Origin: Triglochin maritima
Taxonomy: Eukaryota > Streptophyta > Magnoliopsida > Alismatales > Juncaginaceae
Reading direction: 5' to 3'
Assembly (NCBI GenBank): GCA_963682175.1
Contig: OY821770.1
Location: 16,584,501-16,648,500, forward strand
Length of the DNA stretch: 64,000 bases
Under the pieces are notes generated by a model that saw only the letters and a program-made list of their open reading frames with translations, ran no database searches and was not told where the DNA came from. The translations under genes and the position numbers were made by a program. Numbering within the stretch: the stretch's first letter is position 1; each line of letters begins with the position of its first letter. Positions 30,858 through 43,900 of the stretch are shown in pieces.

Positions 30858-31043
30858 CTAGTCCTCCTCGGTCTTGGGGAAGCGGAGATGCTTCCTTTCG
30901 GGCACCGGAAGCCCTTTCAGCAGGGTCTTAGTTGGCGAAAGAGGCGCGGTGGCATCAACTTCCTCCTCCCCTTCAATCTCATCATCACTGTTGTAGACAA
31001 CCGAGTGTGTATGAGTGTGTCCGCTCAAACTTAGTTCCCTCTG
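30858..31043 (-). CDS. Terminal exon of an unrecognised host gene (minus strand)
   Basis: Minus strand. A pyrimidine-rich run and GGTCGCAG acceptor end at 31044, followed by 61 codons and a TAG at 30858-30860. The peptide has an S/H/T stretch (SLSGHTHTHSVV), then an acidic block (SDDEIEGEEEVD), then PLSPTKTLLKGLPVPERKH and an RFPKTEED end. Codon use and composition are more gene-like than the surrounding AT-rich DNA. A 20-nt candidate exon at 31285-31304, ending CATCTCAG/GTAAGT, would join in frame. I do not recognise the protein. It could be a live gene end or a pseudogene; further upstream exons were not found. Confidence 0.5.
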   Translation of the reverse strand, partial: QRELSLSGHTHTHSVVYNSDDEIEGEEEVDATAPLSPTKTLLKGLPVPERKHLRFPKTEED

Positions 31044-31284
31044 CTGCGACCGATAATTATAAAAAAAAGAAAAAATTGAAAGAATATCTTTTTTGGGGTT
31101 AAAGGGTTAGGATTTGTTTTGGAAAATTTGAGTCTTTATGCTTAAAGTGTCTCATTAATTGAAAAAAGTCACACATTAACATTATCGTAAAAACATGCTT
31201 GTGTTTATATACTACTGAAAATACACATTGTATAAACCATTTCCTTTCTCGATTGTACTCGATAAAACTCTTTTTTGGACTTAC

Positions 31285-31304
31285 CTGAGATGCTAGTTCA
31301 AGTT
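31285..31304 (-). other. Candidate 20-nt internal exon of the unknown gene
   Basis: Minus strand, preceded by AAATAG and followed by a strong donor GTAAGT. It encodes (E)LELASQ and joins in frame with the exon at 30858-31043. It is very short, so it could be coincidence. Confidence 0.3.
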
Positions 31305-33237
31305 CTATTTTTTACTTACCCCATCACATGTAAATACTAAACTAATACGTTTATCTTTTACATTGTTATGTATCATTATCGGCTTGTTGCTTTAAGATCG
31401 GCAGTTATATTAAATTTGGGATGACATTAACAAAAAGTCAATATCATTGAGCGAGGTTTGTAAGTAAGACCAAGAATATATGAGCTGCCTCCTTTCGACA
31501 TAATATTTTGATAGTCATATTTTTTGAAATTGATCAAATATCAAAAAATAAAATAAAATAACCAGAGCATGTTGATTTTTAGATGTTAATCGTAAAGTAT
31601 TGATTGGTTTTTGTGAAACCAAATCCGATTATCAAAATGTGAAACAAACGATGAGACAATCCTTAACACAATTGACTCTACTACGTTAAGCATTCCGTGA
31701 AGATTCTGGCATGTGTATGATTGAAGAAATCAAAATGGAAGAGTGAAAACCAACTCAGCTCTTCTCAACTGAATCGGTTGAGAGTGGAAGGTATTTATAG
31801 GTCAAATTCAAAATTCAGTTACAAGTCGAAATCCGTCTAATATCTTCAAAGCTATGGATTTTCAACACTCGGCCTTCATAGGCCGAACATACTGGACCAC
31901 ACATAAAGACTCACACAACATCTAGTTTTATTAGTTACATTACATTCGAGAGTAAGAGAGATGAAAGAAAATAGTGGGAAAATTGATAGCTACAATTGTG
32001 TTTACTACTTGTTCGAGAAAAATGTTCCAAGTTCTTGTTCTCCTAGATTTTGTTTTGGAGTGTGACCTTAAACGAGAGTGGTCGTTGTATGATACAACAA
32101 TACAAATCCCGCATGTTGCACCTGGATATTATCTGAGATGGGCAAAAATCTTTCCTTCGGGATAGTGAGGACACACCTCGATCAGTTAATCTATTTTTTA
32201 TGATTGCAGGTTGTTTAATAAAATATACCAATTTTCGTAATTCTAGCACAAAACTTTTGTGTGTAAATAATTTTGTATTACTACACCCATACATCTGATA
32301 GAAATCACCCATAGTCGGCCATGCGAGCATCCAAATGTGCATATAACAATAAGGGTGGGAAACAACGAAGGAACATACTTTTCAAATACTAAGTATAAGA
32401 GGGAGAATGTTACATTTAAAATTCAGGAGGATTAAGAGAATTGATTCCATATCTGAATGGGACAATCTATAATTTGCCCTAATAATCTCATTAAAAGTTT
32501 CAATTAAAATGAAATGTTTCGAAAATGGTCAAATATGTAACCCTTGAAATCAATCTTTCACTATTGGGAGATTTTCCGCTTGTGTCGCCTTGGAATTTTC
32601 CCTTTAAAGTTGGAAAGGTTTGAAGTCGGGAATTTTTTTCACTTCGTACTTACATTATTTTTCCTATGGTTTGATCTCATGCATAAACCCAAACAAGTTT
32701 TGATGTGTAAATAAAATTGAAAAGCATCGGCAAACACACCTCTATACTATGTTTAGATGTGTTATTCATAAAGTACATGATTTACTAATTACCTTGTTTG
32801 CTTTTAACAATTTTTGTGTAGAGTTGGTGTTTTTAAGTACCTCAAATTACTTACAAATTCCAATAAAGAATATGCAAACAAATCATTTGCAAATGCCCCA
32901 CTTGGAAATTCCAAATTAAAATACAATGTGGAGTTAAACTACTGCATCGTTAGATTATCTGAGCATTAATGAATAATGACCGTAACCTTAGAATTACACC
33001 AAAAGAAATTCTCTATCCACGTGTAGACAAACACATATAACAAATAAAACATAAAAGAAAGTTGATTCCATATTAAAATCCAACACAAATCAATATATAT
33101 AGAAGTACAAATTACAATGTTAAAGTCTCGATCAGGCTCGGATTATACATGTATAACAAAGAAGTACAGCAACGCAAAAGCAAAAAGTGATAAAAGTGAA
33201 TGATAAGATGTACTGGATGGATGATCGGGTAGGCTAA
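31305..33237. other. Gene-free stretch; possible minus-strand LTR at about 31600-31921
   Basis: The minus strand from about 31921 begins TGTTGTGTGAGTC and later carries a TATA-like CCTATAAATACC (about 31791-31802) followed by a transcript-like leader. This would fit a solo LTR, but no partner copy or end duplication is seen. 32340-33237 is AT-rich with nothing recognised. Confidence 0.35.
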
Positions 33238-34694
33238 TTAAGATGTTGAGTGGAAGTAGGATTTGATGGTGTAAATTGCCTGAAGTAGTGTGAGAAGAAG
33301 TAGGATGCCACCCACAACCCAACCGACAATCGACCAAGGGCTGTTGAAGTAGTCTTTCATCAGTTTGGCCCTCCACCTATGTTGAGGTTCTCTCATGTAC
33401 CGATTCATGTCATCATGGATTTTGTCATACCAGAGTGAAGTAGTGACAACATTGATTACTGTTGAAAGAAGAAGGTTGAGTTGTTTGATTTTTTGGAATC
33501 CAAAATCTTCACCATTACGACTAGAGAGGATTCCATGCTCGGCTAATAGCATGTAGTCATCTTTGGAGCGCACAACATCGCATAAAAACTTCAAATGGTT
33601 GGTAAATTCAGGACCAGGTTCATCTTTGATTATTTCAAATGCAAGTAGATTCCACATACCAAAGAACCAATAGTCATCAATATACAATCTAGGAAGGTTC
33701 AAGGTTCCACCTTCAAACCATATCTTCATTATAGAAGCTTCCGTATGCCATTTAAACTTGACCCCGGCATCTTGAAGCTCAACCGCTGTTTCTGCGGTAG
33801 GCTTCCTGTAGGAGCTAAATGACCGGTGCAAGTAGAGAAAACAGAACCATGGGAACAAAATCAAGTATAAGATGATTCTCAAGATGCGGTTGCAGATCTT
33901 GTGTTTCAGAATTGATGTCTGTCTTTGGGGCGGATCATATATACCAGCAATTACTCCATTGCGATAGATATGGAGGAGGTGGTCAAATTGTTCGACATCC
34001 TGTGAGATTAATTCAAGGGAGCTTGTCCTACGGTAGGCAAACAAGAAGAACTCCGGCAAGGTGCTAAACTTGCTAGGTTATTGGTGGGAGGAAGAAGATC
34101 AAAACAACCTTCGAGTATGAAGAAAGGAATTTGATTTGATAAAAGTAAAAAGTCGTGGTGGATGACGGTATAATAACTGCTGACATTACGTATCCAACGT
34201 TCATATAAGTGGCCGTCAATGTAGGTATAAAAATCAAATAGAAGCCTGAGAATGAAATGAGCATCTAACACTAACATGATGACGAACTTTTCTTCACCGA
34301 TTACTACTTTTGTCGAGTAGTATTTCGCGGCCTTATCTTTGTGCTGTTGAACGAAACGAATCAAGTCACGACATATTTGTGGTCCATCTTGAAGAGACCT
34401 GGTTTTACTTAAAAAAAGCAACTTATCAGCATCACACTTGGGCGTTTCGGGTCGACGTCCATTGTGAATAGGGCCGATGGAGCAAATTTTGGGCAAATCA
34501 TCAAGCTGAATGTTATCACCAAAAGGATGACGACATATTAATGGTGGTTGTTCTTGATGGAATGAGTCTTCGTGGCTAAGTCGCCCGAGCAATTGTGAGA
34601 TTTCTACTTCAATTTGATCCGATAATGCATCTACGCTCGCATTGATTTCTTCTTCATGTTGGTTTGCTGCAAGTGAGGAAAAGGAGGAGGCCAT
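33238..34694 (-). pseudogene. DUF247-family membrane protein gene with one frameshift
   Basis: Single-exon gene on the minus strand, ATG at 34694 (MASSFSSLAAN), stop at 33238-33240. About 485 residues, normal for the plant DUF247 family. Recognisable parts: ICSIGPIHNGRR near residue 75, LLSNQIPFFILEGCFDLL near 190, HLLHIYR, AVELQDAGVKFKW, MWNLLAFEI, a DYMLLAEHGIL region and a C-terminal PWSIVGWVVGGILLLLTLLQ membrane segment. The reading frame shifts once at about 34077-34085, after LLPPTNN; the next frame starts PSKFSTLPEFFLF. Family members are plasma-membrane proteins of mostly unknown function, and some are grass self-incompatibility determinants. A single indel could be a real recent mutation or an assembly error. 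Confidence 0.88.
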
Positions 34695-34715
34695 GGTTGG
34701 TAACGGTGGATACAA

Positions 34716-35672
34716 CGAGAAGATGGATTGCCCCGTCTAGCTAGACAATCTTGTTCTTAATTTTGACTTGATTTCCAAAACATCACTATCAATATAGAGG
34801 TTAATTCATTAGCACCAACTGGTATAGAGTTTATGGGTTTCAACACGAATATATACTTTCCAAAACTTGTCAAACATGTGGATATTGCATGCATGCAGTC
34901 GTGAATCTTGGATGATAATTACTTCGTAATATTTTTCAAAAATATTAAGGTTTGAATATAAAGAATAACTTTATACGTTGCAATATAATCTTTATGATAT
35001 ACAAGTTATAACTAAAAAATTAAGACATTATATTAAACTACTTAAGACATTATTTAATATTTATCTTTGTGGTCAATTGGTCATATATATGTCCTCATTT
35101 TAAATAATCCTATATAATTATATATCATGAATTCGTATAGTGAAGAGGTGTACGCAGGTAAATCCAGAAATCACGAGGGTGAAGAACCAATTATGATCAT
35201 TTTGAAGTGTGACCAAGCAAAAAAAAATCAAAATCGATTAACCCTAGAGAGGTACAAAACTTGATTGGCATTTCCCTTTTTGGGGTCTTTGTTGTGATTC
35301 ATAGCAATGATTTTTTTTAATTTAATCATACAAAAAAAATTAACTACGGCAAAATTGGAATAAACTATGAAACCTATGATGTTATTTATTTAAGATGAGA
35401 TGAAATTCAACTTAAGAACTTTTTTTTTTGCAACCAGAAAGGAATGGTATTAACCTGAGAATTCCTAGGTTAATACCATTCTCAAAGATGGTAACCTTTG
35501 GCACAAAAGACACTTTAGGCACTAATAACCTAAACCACGTGAAGTATTTATATGAGGACAAAGTAAATAAAGTTATAACAACACCATAGTTTCTAACCAA
35601 CATTATTTATCTATTACAAAAAAATGATGTAAAGGAGAGATATTCACCTTAAAATCGTGGATGAAACTAACA
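34716..35672. other. Upstream region of the DUF247 gene
   Basis: AT-rich and without genes. It holds one perfect hairpin (35442-35481). The promoter of the DUF247 gene should lie in the first few hundred bases, but no specific motif is convincing. Confidence 0.5.
35442..35481. repeat. Perfect 15-bp inverted repeat
   Basis: GAATGGTATTAACCT (35442-35456) and its exact reverse complement (35467-35481) around a 10-base spacer. Possibly the core of a small inverted-repeat element. Confidence 0.8.
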
Positions 35673-37751
35673 TGAGAGGTGCTTGGATAATTGAGTGGGG
35701 TGGATATGGTTTTATAATGATAAAAGGGATTAAACTACTCACTTTCTTTTATTAAAAGTGTCGGGAAACAAAACTTCATACGAGGAAAAGGGATCAAAGT
35801 GCTTTTTTATATTGAGATTTTATTTAATTGACATATTTTCATAGTGTCATAACATACTTCCTTCACATCCATCCATTTAAACAATTTTTTTGAAGTTTTA
35901 GAGACTGAATTAATCATGGATGATGTATTGTGTCCACATATCATATAATATGGTTCCTATTAAATGCGTTTGATGTTATGATTTCTTGACTTGTATAATA
36001 AAAAAGATGACATAAAATAAGTTGATTGAAATAAACTTAGTTGTCATTTTATGCATTATGTGATTGATCTTCAATTAAAAATTTGATGCTTGATATAAAA
36101 GAAAAGTAAAAGGTAAAGAATTTGTGACTTTGCATGAGGATGGATCATGTGAGAGTGTGTGGAAGAAGATGAAACAAGAGAGGGGAAGTAAAAGAAGAAA
36201 ACATGAAAAACAGAGAGTGGAGAGAAGAATATTATTGGCTTCAGTATGACTTTATTTTAAGAAGTTGGGGCATGTACCAATTACGGAATGAGCAATTTCA
36301 TTTCATATTTTGACATTAATTTGAATTGCATATCTTGATATCAATATTGGCCTTAGAAATATGCAACATTTTCCATTGTGGTGTCTCCATATGTAGTGCT
36401 CATTACCTCGAAATTCGGTAGAAATGTTAAGGAAATTTGTTATGATTTTTGTTATTTCCTATAGTCTTTTTTCGTTAAAGAGTGAGAAGTCAGGGGAATG
36501 TGTTTGAAATGCTCACGAATAGTAGTAATACGTGCAAATCTTTACATTGGCCTGATGCTAATTTTGACCCGACTTTTATTCTTTTTAGTCGTTCAAATTA
36601 GTTCTGTTGTAATGGATTAAGTTTTTTTCTTGATTATACATAAGCTTGTCAATGGATAGGGTATAATAAGATATTTCACTATGCTACCTGATAATTCTGT
36701 ATGGTTGAACGAAATGGTTACGGTATGACAATTTCCATACCTACTCATTACAAGAAAAAAGATAGATAAATGAAACAATTAAGGTTATAAATGAGTAATT
36801 ATCCTATTTAACTAGAATATAAATACAAAATTAAATGCATAACATAATATTTAGATAATTTAGACTTCCCTACGTTACAACCCTATTTTGGGATAGCGTG
36901 TTGTGTTTTCTATTATTTGAGTTGCCTAGTATATTTCTTTATTAATGTCGGCCGCTTAAACCGCTTGAGCCACGAACATAGTAATTGGGCAATGGAAATT
37001 GAGTCCATGTTATCCGTCACACCCAAAAACTCGTTTACGGTGAGTTAAAGAAGTGGGTTTTCCCCCTTCATCCTGAGTTTATTTTTTTAGTTAGAAAAAA
37101 AATCGTTAGAATTCAAAAAATATATGATCCACTCAAAACGGAATCCTTTCCCGAATCAGGACTAGTACATTTTTAACATTTAATTAGATCGGGTAATCAT
37201 TCAAATTAAGAACATAGACTCGTTGCTTTTTGTTTTCCTAAAATTAGAGCTTAGTACTCTATTATTGACCAAAAGGTAAATGCATTTTTTTGTCGCTTGA
37301 AAAAAAAGTGAAGTGATGTATACATAAGCTTTTCAATGGGTAGGGTATAATAAGTCATTTCACAATGCTACATGATAATTTTGAACAGTAAGTGATTACG
37401 ACAAGGGAGGCCTCAGTTTTGGGTCATAAGAGAGGTGCTTGGATAATTGAGTGGGGGAGGATATGGTTTTATAATGTAAAAAGAGATTAAACTACTCACT
37501 TTCTTTTATTAAATGTGTGAGGAAACATAACTTCAGACGGGTAAAAGGGATCAAAGTGCATTTTTATATTGAGATTTTATTTAATTGACATATTTTCATA
37601 GTGTCATAACATACTTCCTTCACATCCATCCATTTAAACAACTTTTTTGAAGTTTTAGAGACCGAATTAATCATGGATGATGTATTGTGTCCACAGATCA
37701 TATAATATGGTTCCTATTAAATGTGTTTGATCATATAATCATGAAATAAAC
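35673..37751. repeat. Left part of the 1.25 kb tandem array
   Basis: A partial unit (35673-36026) and one longer unit (36027-37741). The longer unit carries about 460 extra bp around 36620-37070, including a partial repeat of its own sequence. Landmarks shared with the right part: GAGAGGTGCTTGGATAATTG, CATGGATGATGTATTGTG and TGAAATAAACTTAGTTGTC. The array is broken by a LINE whose poly-A end begins at 37752; 37742-37751 (TGAAATAAAC) is the left target copy. Confidence 0.85.
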
Positions 37752-37893
37752 TTTTTTTGCAAAGCAAAAGGGAGGCTTAGCCTCTAAAAATTGTATTAGT
37801 AAGAAACTGTTTACATCTACCAAAATTTGTTCGTTTAGTTCGCGGGCGTATGCCACATGCATAACCGGCTTCTCCCTACCACCTATTTGTACC
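37752..37893 (-). mobile_element. 3' end and short poly-A of the L1 LINE
   Basis: On the minus strand this is a 3' untranslated tail (AGAGGCTAAGCCTCCC, then TTTTGCTTTGC) ending in seven A's at 37758-37752. It is separated from the LINE body by gag-protease element 2. Confidence 0.75.
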
Positions 37894-39295
37894 TGTTGAA
37901 CGTTTTAATTAAACCGCAAGTGCACGGCCGCGATGAAGCGGTGGCAAGTACGGGTCGTCCTCAGGGAGGTGAGTAGCCTCTTACTTGTACGAAATCAAGT
38001 GGCAAAAATAAGGGGAAGAAAGTTGTTTATGCTAATCTAGACTACGCTACACTAAGAAGTATGAAATGGGAACGAAACAAACAAACGATGGAATAACAAC
38101 TAAACTAAGAACAAAGGAAGAATGCTGGAATACAGAAATGGGAAAACCCCTAAGGGGTGGAGTGAGTGCACACATGCAAAGAGGTGGGTGTAGAATACAT
38201 TCTTTAAGCACATGAAGGTGGTGTTTATCAAGCATAGGAAGTGTCCAAATGTTATGGCAAAACCTATCAATCCATTCACCAACTTAGTTGATTAACATTT
38301 ACATATGCAATGTGTTTATTTCAGAACCTAAACAAGCATGAGAGGTGTCTAATCATTTTGGCAAAACTCATCAAGTTATAAATTCTATCCTAAACAAGCA
38401 AGCATATATTCATGTTTAATCAACACATTGAAATTAAAGCATTCATCCCATTCTCTAATGCATGTATGTACATCTACTCCACCCCCCAAAGCGGATGAAA
38501 CTACTCACTAAACATTATACTAATTATTAAACTAAACAAAGAAAGCATATTAACTAAGCTAATAAAACTAATGAAATGAGATTAAGCAAAGCAAAACAAG
38601 AAACATAAAACAAACAACATAATAAAGAAAACTTGTATTAAAATGACTCACATTAAAAGTAGCATCCTCCTACTTTAGTGTGTGCTTCAAGGCCTCGCTT
38701 CTAGTAGGAAGAATAGCCACTTAAAATATGGAGTGATTACAATGGAAGGTGAAGAGTTCTATTTATAGCCATGGAAAAAGGCAAACCGGGACAATCCCCC
38801 GATGTGGGACTAAACAGATACCAAAGATAGCCTAAACATCCTCTAATACATGTGCTTGAGAAATTTGAGCGGATTTGGGCCAAAATGGACCGCCAATTAG
38901 CGGTCTTGGACCGCCAATTAGCGGTCTATATGGTTCAGATCCTGCTCAGTTTTGTTTTGGGCTTTTCTTTCTGGTATTGTTTGTCTTTGATGCGGTTACT
39001 TGACTTGTTGGAGCTCCGACCCGAATCGAATTGGTAAAATACTCCCCATGATGGTGTGGAGTATTCTGTTTTGCTCTTAGGTCCTTCTGTCTTGCAATCA
39101 GGTCCTTCTCCCTTGCATCTTGGTCCCCAGATCTCACAATCCAGTCCTTTTTCCCAGCTTTTGGGTCCTTTTATGTTTCATCTCTTCAAACCTATTTATT
39201 CCTGATAACTAAACATAAAACTCGTGACATAGCATTGTTTAGGTGAAAGATAATGGATGTAAGATACAAATATGAGTATGAAATGATGTCAATCA
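37894..39295 (-). repeat. 3' LTR of gag-protease element 2
   Basis: 1402 bp; minus strand starts TGATTGACATC. TATA-like CTATAAATAG on the minus strand at about 38760-38769. Two identical hairpins GACCGC-CAATTA-GCGGTC at 38888-38905 and 38909-38926 lie 120-165 bp upstream of it. The U5 end shares ACCGCAAGTGCACGG and GTGGCAAGTACGGGTCG with the element-1 LTR. Confidence 0.92.
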
Positions 39296-40903
39296 AATAC
39301 CCCCACACCTAACTTTTGCTAGTCCCGAGCAAAACAAAGAAAGAGAAAAGCATGCGAAAAACAAGAAATCCTAACTCACTTTCGTAGGAATCACGGTTGC
39401 ACTTAGCACGTGCAACAAGCCGTTAAACCTCCCTGTTGCCAAGGAGGAGGAGTGTTGTCTCCTGAGGGTTTTCAGCGGATATACCCACAAAATCCGAACA
39501 AGATGCATTAATCAATCTAGCTACACGACTCGTTGGACTTATTTTGTCGATCATGGGACGCGGTAATACTACGGGTCGACTCTATATATGTAATCCATCC
39601 ACACACCTAGCCTAATGAGTTATTCGTGAAAGTTAGTCAAGGACTTAAGTGAAAGACATGAGCAACCTTAACTTCTGAATGTGATACAATGTGTAAAGTC
39701 CATTTTGGTTCTTATTTGACTTTTTTTTTCTTTTTTTCTTTTTTTTTCTTTTTTTTCTTTTTCTTTGGAGCATTTTATTTGTTGGTGTTTGATTCTCCCA
39801 GGGTCAGGTTTCGTGCATCATTGCCTATGAGGACTTACACTATCACGTACACCTTCCCCCAAATCTCCACATAGGGCGATCCCTACCACCCGTGTAACGG
39901 GAGTTCGGTCGGTGCATCCCAAGTCAGATGACTCGAAAGCACCAGGCACAAAGTCCCCTCAGACCTACTTTCCCGAGTGATAGGAGCCGTGCGAGAAGAG
40001 AGAACACCACTTATTTATTTATCTACGTGGGAACCAAAACCCCTAAACTTAAGTTTCACAAAAAGAGATTAAGGGCCCTTGACTACGACAAACTTCCTTA
40101 TACTAAAAGACACGAATTATTTGACTCACTAGGTTCAGGGTGAACTTCTTTAAATGTTTGAGTACTCAAACCCTATGATTACACGCCCCCTGAGGGAAAA
40201 CCAGGGTGCATCCTAACGACTCGACAAGACCTAAAGCCAATAAACTAGAAATCCTAATGCATCAAGTTCAAGACAATTTTGGGAGCTTTCTTTTTACTTT
40301 GCCTCTCAACGGTTTTGCACATGCTAAACACACGCAAAACCCACAAAAACATTTTCTTTCGCAAACACATGAAGATTTAGAAAGAAATGTGAAAATTTTA
40401 AAGCACTCGGCAAGCAAAAGAAGACAAGTCACCCAAGGATCATGGCAAGCAGATATATCAATGTTAAATGCGGCACACTAACATGACCCTAGCAGTACAA
40501 ACAAAAGAAAATAAAACCAAAGGAAAAAGACTCGACTATGTACACACGTAAAACACCCCCCCCCCCCACACCTACTTCATGCATTGTCCTCAATGAATGC
40601 GAGCAAGATACTACATGGAGATATGCATGAAAAGGGAAACATCTCACCAACATGAAGTACAAAGGGACGTTCAGGGTCATGTTGATGGACACAAACCAAA
40701 TTTCCCTCAAAACCTGTGAGAAGCTGAAGAAGGGAGATAAATACGTGAAGAGATTGGGCCCAAGTACACAAGGGTTGGGGCCCACAACAATCGATGCTCA
40801 CTGAAGGAGTCTTTTATTACCCACTCTTTTTTTCTCTTTTTTTTCTTTTTTTTCTTTTTTTTAAGATATATACATCAACCAAGATATTCTCATAATCATT
40901 TGG
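39296..40903 (-). other. 3' untranslated region of element 2
   Basis: Polypurine tract AGGTGTGGGGGTATT (complement of about 39296-39310) at the LTR; a second, longer G-tract (complement of about 40556-40572) near the gag-protease stop. A hairpin AGGAG/CTCCT at 39448-39463 and a conserved block at 39373-39425 match element 1. Pyrimidine-rich simple stretches at 39719-39766 and 40828-40862. No pol gene. Confidence 0.75.
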
Positions 40904-43900
40904 TCAAGGAACATCAAATGAGAACATCAAGTCAGGAGGACCAGAGACTTGCCGAGATGGGCAAACTCCACTGGTACTCTGAGGTGTCATGAGGGGTGAA
41001 AGGTCAAAGCTGAAAGGCTTGAACCCCTCATGATATTGGTCGGGTGTGGGCAACAAAGAATGAAGTTGTGTTGCCTCACTAGGGTTTAATTGCTCATCGA
41101 AGAAAACCCTCCAACCAATAGGCGGGTGCATCGGAATGTGTTCCTCAGGCTCATTCGATGGATGCAGCAGACCTGCATCGCGAAGAATGGGGCTTCTCCC
41201 CAAGTCATCCAACAAGGACCTCCCACCATCATTTAGATCATCAAGCATAAGCTCGGTCATAGGTGGGTCCTTGTTGGAGTCAATATGAAGCTCAAATGGC
41301 TCAATGGCCATGGGGCATGAGGTAGAGACACCTTCTGGTATAGGCATATGATGAGGTGTCTCACTCTCACTAGTACTCTCAACTGAATCATGCAACGAAC
41401 ACTCCCTTTGGACATTCATGTTCGAGGCCAGCTCACTCTGTTGCATTGCGAAGACAGGCAATGAGTTTTCGCTGGGCCCACGAACATTCTCAATGGGTTG
41501 CATTGGGGTTAGGGGTGTTCGTTGATTTTGTGGTGCTTTCTCCAATTGGCGGATGAGATTTAGATTTAAAGGTTCATCCATGGGTTCCGGTTGCCTACCA
41601 GAGTTGAACACATGAAACTCGGCACTCATGTTACCGAATGAGAGCTTCATGAGACCATTTCTACAATTAATCAAGGCATTGGAGGTTGCCAGAAATGGTC
41701 TACCCAAAATCAAAGGTATTTGAGAGTGGGTGTTCGCAACAGGATTGGTATCGAGGACAACAAAATCGACTGGAAATATAAAATCTCCAACTTTGATAAG
41801 CACGTCCTCGATAATCCCCATGGGAATACGAATGGATCTATCCGCCAGTTGGAGGGTGATCTTAGTTGGTTTCAATTCTCCCAAGTTCAACTGTTGATAA
41901 ACAGAGAATGGGAGGAGGTTGACCGCTGATCCTAAATCAAGCAAAACATTGCTCAATCTAGTGTCCCCTATCGTACACTGAATAGTAGGACACCCCGGGT
42001 CCTTGTATTTTGTGTAGGTAGGATTGGACAAAAGTGAGCTGATATTTGCAGCCAAGAATGCTTTCTTAGGAACATTGGTCTTCCTCTTGGTTGTGCAGAG
42101 ATCCTTCAACACTTTGGCATATTGAGGTATTTGTTGGATGACATCCAACAAAGGGATGTTAACCTTCACTTGCTTAAACACCTCTAATATCTTGTCCATG
42201 TTGTCACCCTGCTTTTTGTTTAACATACTTGGATAGGGAGCTTTTGGTAGGTAGGTTTTCTGTTGTGCTTGAGAAGAAAGCTTTGGTGTATTACCCTCAC
42301 CCTCAGCTTCTTCTTCACCATCATTCCCACGGAGGGGCTGCATAGATGGTGGTGGGTGTGGCAAGGAAATGTGATTGTCAACATGTTTTCCATTCCTTAA
42401 GGTCACAATGGAATTGACATGGTGAACAGGTTCCTCCACATGGTTCACTTGCCTCCCCCGAGGTACCACATTCTCATTTTGCATTTGTTGTTGTTGGTAC
42501 ATGCGGGGGTTAGCCTCAGGCTGGCTAGGAAAAGACCCTCTCTCTCATTCATGTACAGACTGAGCCAATTGGCTCATCTGAAGCTCTAGAGATTTCATGG
42601 TCTGCTGATTTGAAGTGAGAACTTGACTTGTGGTAGACATAAAAATTTTCATTGAGTTTTCAAGTCCACGAGTCAAGGTCTCAAGCGAATTGAATCGGGT
42701 TTCCATATTATTGGAATTTAGGAAACCCGATTGATTGGTGGTTTGTGCTTGGGGTGGCTGATAGGAATGTGCATGCATGGGAGGTTGGTGTGATTGGTAA
42801 GGTGGTCTAGAGGAGTTTGGAGGACCACCCGGGGCATTAGTTTGGTTCCATGAAAAATTGGGGTGGTTCCTCCATCCAGGATTATAAGATGATGAGTATG
42901 GGTCATTCCTGGCTCTATCATAGACGGCGTTGACACGCTCCATCTCAGGAGGAATGGACTCACACTCGCTTTCTACATGACCTATCCTACCACATGAATG
43001 AAAGGGAACTGGACCAGATGTGGACATGTGAGGTGCACTTTGTTGGTTTTGGAGCTCAATCGAATCCATACGGCGCATTAAGGCCGCCATGCGTGCCTCG
43101 GTGGCCGTAGTGGTATCGATAGCAAATGCGGAACCCGATCTAGTTGAGTTTGCATTCGCAATCCTCGCTCCTATACTAGATGATGCAGGTGGTTCCCTCA
43201 CACTCTCCCATTGCATGGTTTTCTCAGCGAGGTCTTCTAGGAAGGCCCATGCCTCCCTTTCATCCTTTCCCATTAATCTGACAAAGACGCCACAACTCAA
43301 TGCCATGGTGAGGGCACGAGGATAGTAGCTCTTTGAACCTCTCAAGATATGCATGAAATGGTTCGGTCTCATGTTGATAGAACGAATTGATTTCGTTCCT
43401 CAATTTTTGAGTCCGATGATTAGGAAAGTACTTCTTGAGGAATGCAGATTGAAACTCATCCCAAGTCCTAAAGGAATTCGCCTGGTTGCTGTACAACCAC
43501 TTCCTGGCGTCATCCTTTAGTGCAAAAGGAACGAGCCTAAGATGGATGGAGTCTGTGCTAAGTTGTTGCAGCTTGAACATAGCACAGACCTCCTCAAATT
43601 CCCTAAGAAAGATATAGGGGTCACCTTTCCCAGTGAAATGAGGGAGCATGGAAATGAATTGAGGCTTAACCTCAAAATGGTTCCCATTAGCCTCTGGTAA
43701 TACGATGCATGAGGGTAGAGGTGTACGGCTCGGGTAGCATCGATGAGGTATGGGAACGACAACTGGAAGCACTGGTCGAACAGGTGGGTCCAGCAACTGC
43801 TCCTCCTCACGGAAATTAGCAGCCATTGAACCCGGACTGCGTGTGACACGAGAGGAGGAAGGTGTCGAGAAATCGATGATCGAAGCCGGATTGACAACGC

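Noticed and set aside
33143..33376. 77-codon minus-strand frame overlapping the DUF247 3' end
   Set aside because: Shadow of the DUF247 gene in another phase; the DUF247 frame carries the family motifs and membrane segment.
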